From Pelomonas sp039929605 (GTDB lineage Bacteria; Pseudomonadota; Gammaproteobacteria; Burkholderiales; Burkholderiaceae_C): a stretch of DNA of 41,678 nt. The first letter of the stretch is position 1. Every line of letters starts with the position of its first letter. The notes below the pieces were generated by a model. The model saw only the letters and a list, made by a program, of their open reading frames with translations. It was not told the DNA's origin and did not search any database. The DNA lies in assembly GCF_039929605.1 (NCBI RefSeq), contig NZ_JBDSQX010000013.1, positions 1-41,678 on the forward strand, given 5' to 3'. Below, in pieces: positions 23,021 to 31,600 of this stretch. Both the position numbers and the translations under genes were made by a program.

Positions 23021-24610
23021 TCAGCGACGGGGTGAGGGCGCCGGCCCGGGCTCGGCGTCCAGCGCGATCAGCTGGGCTTCGTAGGCTTTCAGGAAGGCCT
23101 TGCCGAACAGCGCATGGAAGTCGTCCTCCGCCTCGCGCGAGAGCTGGGTGTAGAGCTGCTGGAACTGCTCCCAGAGCTGGGCCTTGCGCGAGCCGGGCAG
23201 CAGCGAGGCCAGTGCGCCGCGCTTGGTGATGGTGCTGTCCAGCGTTTGCGGGTCGAAGCGGGCGAGCACGCCGTCCAGCGCGGCGCGCATGCCGGCCATG
23301 ACGCCGATTTCATGGGCGCGCAGGTCGTCGAAGGCGTCGCGCATCGCGCGGGCCGGCGTCATAAAGCCGGGCGCCGTGGGCCCGAGCAGGTGGTTGAGCG
23401 CCGTGTCGACGTTGGGCGAGAACTTGAGCGGGTTGTTGCCCTGCGTGACGATCATCGTCACCTCGGCCCGCACCTCCTGCTTGAGCGCGGCGCGCGCGCG
23501 CAGCAGCTCGACGGCGCCACGCGTGGACTCGCGCAGTAGCTCGCCGACGAGCTGCATCGTCGCCGGCGTCAGCGTCTGCAGCGGCGTGGTGGGCAGGCCC
23601 AGGCCGGTCATCAGCGCGTCGAGCAGGGCGGTGGTGTCGCCGGCGGGGGCGGCGGGCCGCGCCGGCGCTGGCTGTGGCGCGCGGATTGCAGCGGTGGCGG
23701 CGGCCGGCTCGCCATCGAGATGACGCACATCCGGCAGCGTGATGACCTTGTTGTCGAGCATGGACTCGTCCCACGACAGCACGGCGCCGGAAGGCGCGGG
23801 CGGCGCGGGGACGGACGGCGGGGTCATGGAGGCGGCCTGCCAGGGCAGGTGCAGGTCCGATACGACATCAGCCGGCAGCACCTGCGGTGCGCGCACGGGC
23901 TGTTGCATCAGTGCACGCAGTGGGTCGCTGTCTGCGGCCGTGTTGGCCGCAGGCGGCGCGGCGCTCAGGATGCCCAGCGGGTCTGACGGCGCGCTGCCGA
24001 TGGGGCCGAGCCCGAACAGGTCGTCCAGTGACGGCCCGCTGGACATCGGCGACTGCGCCGGGCCGCCCAGCCCGAACGGGTCGCTCGGCGTGGAGACCAT
24101 CAGTTCCAGCCCGGGGGCGCTGGTGTGCACCTCGGGGGCGAAGGGGTCCCAGTCGGCAGGAATGGCGCTGGAGGCTGCGGGGGCAGACTTGTGCACCGTC
24201 GGCGGGGGCGCCAGGACCGGGGCCGGCGTTGGAGCGCGAGGCGCTGGGGGGCGCGAGGCGGCGCCGAAGAGGTCGCCGAAGGGATCGACCGCGACCGTCT
24301 GGTGGCCCTTCTGCACCTGGATGACATAGCCGCCGATGTCGAGCTTGTCGCCCGGCTTGAGCGGGGCCTCGCGGCCGTTGCCGAGCGGCACGCCATTGAT
24401 GCTGATCGCATTGCTGCCGCGGTCGATGACGACGAAGGCGCCGTTGCGCAGCACGACCTGCGCATGCACGCGCGAGATGGTGCGGTCAGGGTCGGGCAGC
24501 ACCAGCTGGTTGGTGGCGGCACGGCCGATGGTGCCGCCCAGTTCGTCGAAGCTGGCTTCGCGCGGCTCGGTCGATGCGCCGTTGTAGCTGCTCACGCACA
24601 GCACGATCAT
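23021..24610 (-). CDS. tagH: T6SS FHA-domain protein (TagH/ImpI/Fha)
   Basis: A 529-residue phosphothreonine-binding scaffold. The FHA domain covers about 1-100 with GR at 29-30, SRVH at 46-49 and NAISINGV (67-74). A long Pro/Ala-rich linker (105-325) holds repeated short motifs of the DPFG/DPLG/LFGLG kind. The C-terminal domain from about 326 is the VI_FHA (TagH) type. The protein should bind phosphorylated TssL or another partner made by the kinase in the neighbouring operon. AGGGGA precedes the ATG by 7 bases. It is followed directly by the phosphatase gene. Confidence 0.92.
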   Translation of the reverse strand: MIVLCVSSYNGASTEPREASFDELGGTIGRAATNQLVLPDPDRTISRVHAQVVLRNGAFVVIDRGSNAISINGVPLGNGREAPLKPGDKLDIGGYVIQVQKGHQTVAVDPFGDLFGAASRPPAPRAPTPAPVLAPPPTVHKSAPAASSAIPADWDPFAPEVHTSAPGLELMVSTPSDPFGLGGPAQSPMSSGPSLDDLFGLGPIGSAPSDPLGILSAAPPAANTAADSDPLRALMQQPVRAPQVLPADVVSDLHLPWQAASMTPPSVPAPPAPSGAVLSWDESMLDNKVITLPDVRHLDGEPAAATAAIRAPQPAPARPAAPAGDTTALLDALMTGLGLPTTPLQTLTPATMQLVGELLRESTRGAVELLRARAALKQEVRAEVTMIVTQGNNPLKFSPNVDTALNHLLGPTAPGFMTPARAMRDAFDDLRAHEIGVMAGMRAALDGVLARFDPQTLDSTITKRGALASLLPGSRKAQLWEQFQQLYTQLSREAEDDFHALFGKAFLKAYEAQLIALDAEPGPAPSPRR

Positions 24611-24686
24611 TCGCGGGTTCCCCTGGTTTCATGGTGCTCACGACGAGCCGAGAAGAGCATACGACAGCCCCTGCTGCCCGGCGCCT

Positions 24687-25466
24687 TCAGCGCAGCACGT
24701 AGAGGCGGCCTTCCACCACGGCAATGCGCATCGGCAGGGCGACGCGGCCGCCATCGGGCCGGGTGAACTGCAACAGTGGCGCGCCGTCTTTGGTGAGGCA
24801 GTCGACCAGCCGGCCGTCGGCCGTGGCGCGCAGCATCAGCGTCGCCGCCGTGGGCAGCGGGCCGCGCAGCGCCTTCTGGGCGTGCAGCAGCTGCACGCGG
24901 GCACGCCAGCGCGCCAGATCGTCGGCGGGGTTGCGCTGGTAGGCCAGGGCGAGCTCCTCGAAGCGCAGCCGGGCCGCGACGATCCACGGCTCCGGGTCGC
25001 CCTGGGCGAGCGCCACCGCCTGCTCCTGCGCGAAGGCCAGCACGGGTGCGGCGAGCGTGGTCAGGTCGGGCAGCGCGGGCGCGTCCTGCCAACGCCAGCG
25101 CGGGAACTTCACCGGGATGTCGACCTCCTGCTGAACGACGGTGTTCGCCCGGTACAGCTCGCCATCTGCCACGGCCCAGTCCAGCGTCGCCAGGCAGCGG
25201 GATTGCTCGTCGCTGGCGGCCTGGCCGACGCGCGGCAGCAGCAGCTGTGCGCGCGCGAAACGCGGCCCTTCGGCCAGACGCGGCTCGGCGTTCGCGGCGG
25301 GCTCGACGACCAACTCAAGCCGGTTGGCGCCAGCCAGCGTGTACTCGTGCACGGCCAGCGCCTGCACGCCGCCGGTCGCGCCGAGTTCGGCCAGCGGGAA
25401 GCCGTTGAGCCGCGCTTGTGCGGACACGCCACGGGCTTGCAGACGAAGGACGAGCAGGCGTTCCAT
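24687..25466 (-). CDS. Uncharacterised protein next to T6SS FHA gene
   Basis: I do not recognise this 259-residue protein. The start is set at the ATG at 25466, which overlaps the upstream gene's TGA as TGATG, rather than at longer in-frame starts that would run back through that gene. It begins MERLLVLRLQARGVSAQARL. There is no signal peptide or membrane span. The first half looks beta-rich with alternating hydrophobics. The second half has a helical stretch (FAQEQAVALAQGDPEPWIVA) and ends in MRIAVVEGRLYVLR. The one-base overlap says it is made together with the 555-residue protein, and the two may form a complex. Confidence 0.8.
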   Translation of the reverse strand: MERLLVLRLQARGVSAQARLNGFPLAELGATGGVQALAVHEYTLAGANRLELVVEPAANAEPRLAEGPRFARAQLLLPRVGQAASDEQSRCLATLDWAVADGELYRANTVVQQEVDIPVKFPRWRWQDAPALPDLTTLAAPVLAFAQEQAVALAQGDPEPWIVAARLRFEELALAYQRNPADDLARWRARVQLLHAQKALRGPLPTAATLMLRATADGRLVDCLTKDGAPLLQFTRPDGGRVALPMRIAVVEGRLYVLR

Positions 25467-27133
25467 CAGCCCAGGCTCCAGTTCAACAGCGGCAGCGAGC
25501 CGAGCAGGGCGACATGCTGACTGCTGCGCCCGAGCACAGGGTCTTGCACCGCCATCGGCGCGACCACGGGCTCCAGCGCCAGCTGCAGGAACCACTGCCA
25601 GGCGCCGCCGCCCTCGGGCCTAGGCCGCAACCCGAAGGCGCCCACCAGCGCGCCGGTGGCCGGGCCGAACTCGCTCCAAAGCAGGCCGGTCTCGCCGGCA
25701 AGCGGGGTGAACTCCAGCACGACCGGGCAGCGGATGGCCTGGTGCACCGGCGCCAGGGCCTCGGGCAGCGGCGGCGCGGCGGTTTCGCGAGTGAACTGCA
25801 AGGCCAGTTCCGTCGACAGGGCGATGCGCAAGCTCAGCTGCGTGCGTGCGCCGGCTTGCTCGATCTCGCCGCTCAGCAGCAGGTCCAGCGTCATGGCGAG
25901 CTTGAGGTCGCTGGCCACGCGCAGCAGCGGTTCGGCCACCAGCCCTTCCGGGCCCTCGCGCAGGCCCCACGTCATGGCAGCGTGGCCGTTGAACAGCCCG
26001 GCCCGCAGGCTCATGCGCGGCGACTGGGCGCTGGCCGACCAGGCGGCGAACAGCTTGTCGGCGCCGGCCAGCAGCGCGGCTTCGATGCCGGGGCCGAGGC
26101 CTTCGCTCCACTTCGGCGCGGCGCGCGGGGCGCCGTCACGCGCGAGCCGCAGGCGCAGCCCTTGGGAAGCGGGCGGTAGCGGCGGCGTAGATGTCTGTTG
26201 CGGCCAGGCCCGTTCCAGGATGCGGTCGCGCTGCCAGGTCAGCAGCCATTGCTGGGCCGGCCAGGTCATCAATTGCAGATGCTGTGACGCCAGCGGCACG
26301 CCACGGTCGCGCAGGCCGCAGCTGTTCAGCTCCAGCAGCGTCAGCTCGGGCGAGGGCTCCTGCAGCAGCAGCGCGCCCCAGCCCGGCGGCGCGGCGGGCG
26401 GTGGCAGCGCGTTCAGCGTGATGCTGGTGGTTTGTGCGGCATGGCCCTGGGCCGCCATCAGGCCGTGGCCGCCGAGCCAGCGCATCTGCGGGTGCGGCAC
26501 GGGCAGGGCGCATTGGCCGTGGGTGGCCTGGCGAACCTGCAGGCGCGTCTGCGGGCCTTCGCTGGCGGCCTGGCTGAGCAGGCACAGGCGGGTCACCGGT
26601 GGCAGCGTGGTGGTGTCAACGCGCAGCGACGGCGGTGCGGGCGGGCCGGGCAGGTGCTGCCAGGCGCCGCCTTCCAGGCGGTATTCGCGGCGCCAGTCCA
26701 TGTCCAGCGCGCGGAACTCGATGGCCTCGATGTCGCAGGCCTTGCGCGGCAGTGGCTTGCCGTCGTCAGGGCGACGCTGGTCGAGCGCATCGACGAGCCG
26801 GGCGTCTGCGCTCAGCAAGGCCTGCGCATCGCCGCCGCGGCGGGCCAGCGCTTCGGCACCGGCGTGCACCAGTTGATGCAGCTTGACCCAGTTGCCCAGG
26901 CGCTCGTCCACCAGCAGGGCCAGCGCCCATTCGTTCTCGGGCCGCGTCTCGAAGGCCGGGCCGAAGGCGAAGCACAGGTTGAGGTAACGCGCCGCGCTGT
27001 TGACGTCGAGCAGGCCAAGTTGTCGCGCCTGCTCGCCGGCCCGCGCCGCGAAGGCCTCGCGGCGGTCGCCCAGCCGCACGAGCATGTCGGGCCAGCCGGC
27101 TTCGATGATGGCGATCAGCGTGGGGTCGTTCAT
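25466..27133 (-). CDS. Uncharacterised large protein of the exoprotein-caspase-FHA gene run
   Basis: I do not recognise this protein of 555 residues. An alternative TTG at 27163 would add ten residues; the ATG at 27133 is preferred, but neither has a clear ribosome site. The first 130 residues are helical (TLIAIIEAGWPDMLVRLGD, then NSAARYLNLCFAFGP). The middle is Pro/Leu-rich with several Trp. The last third is beta-rich and ends LLGSLPLLNWSLG. There is no signal peptide and no convincing membrane span, so it is probably cytosolic. Its place between the caspase and the FHA gene suggests a role in the same system; no function is claimed. Confidence 0.78.
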   Translation of the reverse strand: MNDPTLIAIIEAGWPDMLVRLGDRREAFAARAGEQARQLGLLDVNSAARYLNLCFAFGPAFETRPENEWALALLVDERLGNWVKLHQLVHAGAEALARRGGDAQALLSADARLVDALDQRRPDDGKPLPRKACDIEAIEFRALDMDWRREYRLEGGAWQHLPGPPAPPSLRVDTTTLPPVTRLCLLSQAASEGPQTRLQVRQATHGQCALPVPHPQMRWLGGHGLMAAQGHAAQTTSITLNALPPPAAPPGWGALLLQEPSPELTLLELNSCGLRDRGVPLASQHLQLMTWPAQQWLLTWQRDRILERAWPQQTSTPPLPPASQGLRLRLARDGAPRAAPKWSEGLGPGIEAALLAGADKLFAAWSASAQSPRMSLRAGLFNGHAAMTWGLREGPEGLVAEPLLRVASDLKLAMTLDLLLSGEIEQAGARTQLSLRIALSTELALQFTRETAAPPLPEALAPVHQAIRCPVVLEFTPLAGETGLLWSEFGPATGALVGAFGLRPRPEGGGAWQWFLQLALEPVVAPMAVQDPVLGRSSQHVALLGSLPLLNWSLG

Positions 27134-27199
27134 CGCGCGCGGCGCAGCTGTGGGGGTTGCCAATGTAGGCGAGGTGCGCCGGCGATCAGCCGCAGCCGG

Positions 27200-28579
27200 T
27201 CACTTGCGGACGTTGTCCAGCGTCGGCGGCGGTGTGTAGCCCAGTTCCCGGGCGCGGAATTCGAACTGCGATGCCAGCAGGGGCTGGGCGGTGCGCCGGT
27301 AATACAGGGCCAGTTCGTAGGCCGCGATGCCGTTGCCCAGGCCGGACGCATATTGCAGCCAGCCTTCGTAGCGGCCGGTCGCGGCGGGTGCGCCGCCGTC
27401 GCGGTAGCGGCGGGCCACGCGGGCGGCGGCGTCCTTGTCGCCACGGGCCGACTTGTGGATGTCGGCCTGCAGCTCCTCGGGCGCGCCCTCGGCGGCGTTG
27501 AAGGCCGTGCGGTACAGGCGCACGTCGTTGCGGCGCAGCACCTGGCTGGCTTCTTTGGCGCCTTCACGGGCGGCCAGCGCGGCCAGCGCGCGGCGGCCCT
27601 TGGGGTGGTGCTGCAAATAGCCGTCGGCCAGTTGCGAGACTTCCGCAGGCCAGGCGCTTTTCTCGACGGCGGCCCAGTCTTCCAGGTCGTCGGGCGCGCG
27701 CGGCGGCGGTGGCGGCGGGGCCACGTCCTTGGCCCGCGGGCGGGCCAGCGTCACGCTGTGCCGCACGTCCTTGGCGATGAACGAGTCCTGGGCCAGCGCG
27801 CGCACGGCCTCGACGGGGTGGTTGCGCATGACGTTGAGCACGTCCAGCCGCACGACGGAGAAGAAGTCCGACCAGGTGGCCTCGTCGTCGGCCGAGTTCA
27901 GCAGCTTGACGAGGGAGGCCGTGTAGAAGGTGCTGAACTTGTCGGAGTTGGGCGCGATGGCGGGTTTTCCGGCGCCGGTGGAGAAGGCGACGAGGAAGCC
28001 CGGCGGCACTTCGATCTGGTTCAGGCCGTCGCTGGCCTGCACGGCGGCGCGGATGTTGGTGCGGCAGGCGTCGATGACGCAGATGGTCAATGCGTCCGGC
28101 CGACTGGGCATGCGGTCGACGACGTCCTTGATGACGTTGACGCTGCTCTTGCCGAGCACGTCGGCCTTGGCCTTGGGGCTGGTGCCGGCGCCGACGAGCA
28201 GGCTCTGGGCGTCCAACTGCAGGCCGTGGCCGGTGAAGTAGAAAAAGGCGACGGTGTCGGGCGGGCCGGCCTTGACGGCGGCGGCGAAGGCCTCGATGGC
28301 CAGGCGGGTCTTGGCGGCGTCGGCGTCCAGCGCGTCGGTGACGCTGAAGCCGCGTTGCTCCAGCGCGAGGCCCAGGTCGTGCACGTTCTTGTGGGTGGGC
28401 GGCAGGTCGTCGGGCTCGGGGTAGTCGCGGTTGCCGACCAGCAGCGCCAGCCGCCCGGGCAGGGCGCCGGTGGCGGCCGGGGTTTGGGCGGCTGTCAGGG
28501 TCGGCGCACCCGCCAGCAGGGCCGGCAGCGTTTCAAGCAGGGTGCGGCGGCGCAGGGTGCCGGGGCGGTTCGCGGTCAT
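27200..28579 (-). CDS. Caspase-family (C14, p20 fold) protease with N-terminal export signal
   Basis: A 459-residue protein. The peptidase fold starts at about residue 43 (RLALLVGNRDY). The catalytic His118 is in FYFTGHG and Cys172 in CVIDACRTN, the classic caspase/metacaspase dyad. The C-terminal part is helical, with a proline run at about 288-293 and a Sel1-like stretch (NGIAAYELALYYRRTAQPLL). The start at 28579 gives a twin-arginine-like leader RRRTLLETLPALLAGAPTL, with cleavage possible after TAA, so the enzyme is probably periplasmic or exported. An earlier in-frame start exists but would bury the leader. It lies 23 bases after the giant exoprotein gene, so that exoprotein is a plausible partner or substrate (inference). 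Confidence 0.9.
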   Translation of the reverse strand: MTANRPGTLRRRTLLETLPALLAGAPTLTAAQTPAATGALPGRLALLVGNRDYPEPDDLPPTHKNVHDLGLALEQRGFSVTDALDADAAKTRLAIEAFAAAVKAGPPDTVAFFYFTGHGLQLDAQSLLVGAGTSPKAKADVLGKSSVNVIKDVVDRMPSRPDALTICVIDACRTNIRAAVQASDGLNQIEVPPGFLVAFSTGAGKPAIAPNSDKFSTFYTASLVKLLNSADDEATWSDFFSVVRLDVLNVMRNHPVEAVRALAQDSFIAKDVRHSVTLARPRAKDVAPPPPPPRAPDDLEDWAAVEKSAWPAEVSQLADGYLQHHPKGRRALAALAAREGAKEASQVLRRNDVRLYRTAFNAAEGAPEELQADIHKSARGDKDAAARVARRYRDGGAPAATGRYEGWLQYASGLGNGIAAYELALYYRRTAQPLLASQFEFRARELGYTPPPTLDNVRK

Positions 28580-28602
28580 GGTCGGGTGCTCGGGTTGAGG
28601 GC

Positions 28603-31600
28603 TTATTTCTCGCAGCCGAGTTCCGCCGTCGGCGTGCACTGTTCGGGCAGGCGGATGCCTTCCTTGCCGACGGTGGCGGGGCGGCCGGCGCCGACTTCAG
28701 CAATCACGCCGGAGCGCAGCCGGATGGCGACGTTCTCGGTACGCACCGCTTCCTCGAAACGGTCCTTGCGGGCACCTTCCGACACCGCGACGGTGGCGGA
28801 GATGGAGCCCTGGGCTTCGGGGGTCGCCGGTGTGGCACCGTTGTACACCACCGGCACTTCGCTGCTGCGGCTAGCGCCGTCGTAGAAGAGCCGGTAGCCG
28901 TTGGTACCGGTCGGTGGCCCGCTGGCGTAGACGGCGGTGGCGCCCAGGGCCGTCGGCTTCTTGGGCAGGATGGTGATGAAGCCGGCCGGCCCGAGGGCGA
29001 CGCTGCTGCCCACGTCGATGGCAATCATGTCGCCGGCGGAGCCGAAGCTGAGCGACTGCGTGAAGGCCGCGTCGCGCAGCTTGAGCGTGAGGCCAGGCAT
29101 CTGCACGGCAAAGCCCAGCCCCGGGTTGTAGGGCAGGCGGGCGCGGATGACGTTGGTGGCCGAGGCCGAGCTCAGCTTGGCGGCGTCGATGGCGATGAGG
29201 TCGCCTTCGACGCCCGCGCCGTTGACGTGCAGTGTGTCGGCGCTGAGGCTGATGCGGCTCTGCTGGGTCGTCACATTGCCCACCGAGTTGGCGTTCCACG
29301 CCGCGCCGCTGGTGCCGCTGACGGCCGAGATGCCGCCGCTGAGGTCGTTGGCGGCGCCGTCCAGCAGGGTGATGGAGCCGCCGCCCGTGGCCTGCAGGGC
29401 CAGCGAGCCGGTGGTGGCGCGGATGAGGCCGCCGGTCTGCGCAATGGTGGCGTCGGCGATGGCGATCTGCTGGGCGTTGGCGGCCTGCTTGCCGGTCTCG
29501 GGCGTGTAGACGGTGGGCGCGGCGGCGGCCACGAGGGTGGTGGTGCCGCCGGTCAGCGTCACATCACCGGTCAGCGTGATGGTGCCGGCCGCGATGCTGG
29601 AGTCGGCCGAGAGGTTGAGCGTGCCGAGCTTGAGCGCGGCGGCGTCGCCGGTCTTGAGCTGGACGGACTGCGCCGCCAGCGACAGCGGCTGTGCGCCCAG
29701 CGTGTTGCCGGTGTTGTTGGCCTCCAGGTGGGCGGCGCTCAGGCTCTGCGCGCCGGCCCCGGTCAGGCTGAGGACGCCGCTGATCGTCACGTCGCCGCTG
29801 CTGGCCAGGTTGCCCTTGAGCTCGACGCTGCCGGCGCTGGCGAGCGACGCTAGCGTCTCGTTGCCGCCGAGCCTGAGCGTAGCGCCGGCATCGACGACGA
29901 CGCTGCTGCCATTGGCGATGCGCTCGTCGCCCGGCGTGACGAGGCTGCCCTTGCTGACCTTGGTGATGCCGGTGGTCTGCAGCGCGGTGTCCAGCGTCAG
30001 CGTGCCGGTGCCGGCCTGCTCGACGCTGCCGCTGCCGGTGATGGCGTGGTTCAGCGCAACGGCGTCGCTGCGCTGGAAACGCAGCACGCCGCTGTCGTCG
30101 ACGGCGCCGCTGCCCAGCGAGCCGCTCGCGCCGCCCACGCCCACCTGCACCGCGCCTGCCGCGATCTGTGTGGTACCGCTGTAGCTGTTGTTGGCGGAGA
30201 GGATCAGTGTGCCGGCACCTTGCTTGAGCAACGCGCCGTTGCCGCTGTAGACGCCGTCGTACTGGCTGTCGGCGCTATCACCGACGGCCAGCGTGCCGCT
30301 GCTCGACGTGATGCCCCCCGAGCCACTGAGGCTGCCCAGCGTCTGGTTGCCGGTCAGCGCCAGCGTGGCGCCGGCTGCCAGCGTCGTTGCGGGAGCGGCA
30401 CCGAGCTGGTTGCTGCCATTGAGTTGCAAGGTGCCGCTGTTGACGTTCAGTGTCTGCACGGCGGCGTTGCCGGCCAGGAGGACGCTGCCACTGCTGTCCA
30501 GCGTGCCGCCGCCGAGGTTGGCGTTCACGACCGAGCCGCCGTTGAGGGCGTAGTTGCTGGCTGTGAGCGTGTCGCCGGAAGCGGTCTTGTCCAGCGTGCC
30601 TGCAGCGGTGAGGCCGGCGACGGTGTCGTTGCCGTTCAGCTTCAACGTGGCACCGCTGGCGATGCTGACGGCGGCGTTGTCGGCCAGCAGGTCGGCCGCG
30701 CCGAGGGCGAGCGTGCCAGAGGCGACGCTCACCGTGGTGGCCGCCGACGTGCCGTTGAGTGCAACGTTGCCGTTGCTGTTGAGCGTGCCGGCGCCGAGGT
30801 GGGCGTTGACGACGGCGCCGTCATTGACGTCGTACGTGGCTGCGGTGAGCGTGTCGGTAGCGCCCGTCCTGGCCAGCGTGCCGGCGGCGGTGAGGCTGCC
30901 GACCGTGTCGTTGCCGCCGAGCTTGAGCGTGGCGCCGCTGGCGATGGTCACGGCGGCCGCGTCGGCCAGGCGGTCGGCGGCGCCGAGACTCAGCGTGCCG
31001 GTGGCGACGTTGACCGTGCTCGCCGCCGCGCTGCCGTTGAGCGCGACATTGCCGTTGCTGGTCAGCGTGCCGGTGTCGAGGTTGGCGTTGACGACCGCGC
31101 CGTCGTTGAGGGCGAAGGTAGTGGCCGTGAGCGTGTCGCCCGCGCCGGTCTGGGCCAGGGTGCCGGCGGCGGTCAGGCTGCCGACGGTGTCGTTGCCGTT
31201 GAGCTTGAGCGTGGCGCCGCTGGCGATGCCCACTGCAGCCGTGTCGGCCAGCCGGTCAGCCGAGCCGAGGCTCAGCGTGCCGGTCGCAACGTTAACGGTG
31301 GCGGCAGCGGCCGTGCCGTTGAGGGCAACGCTGCCGTTGCTGTTGAGCGAGCCGGTGCCCAGGTTGGCGTCGACGATGGCGCCGTTGTTGAGCGCGTAGC
31401 TGGTGGCGGTGAGCGTGTCGTTCGCGCCGGTCTTGGCCAAGGTGCCGGCGGCGGTGAAGCTGCCGACGCTGTCGTTGCCGCCCAGCTTCAGCGTGGCACC
31501 GCTGGCAATGCCGACAGCGGCGGTGTCGGCCAGGCGGTCGGCGGCACCCAGCGTGAGGGTGCCGGTGGCGACGTTGACGGTGTCGGCGGCGGACGTGCCG

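Noticed and set aside
21386..23035. 549-codon + strand frame
   Set aside because: It covers the OmpA gene in another frame and the minus-strand PP2C and DUF4280 genes, which have full motif sets.
26432..28885. 817-codon + strand frame
   Set aside because: It overlaps the caspase gene, whose catalytic motifs are clear on the minus strand, and has no recognisable domain.
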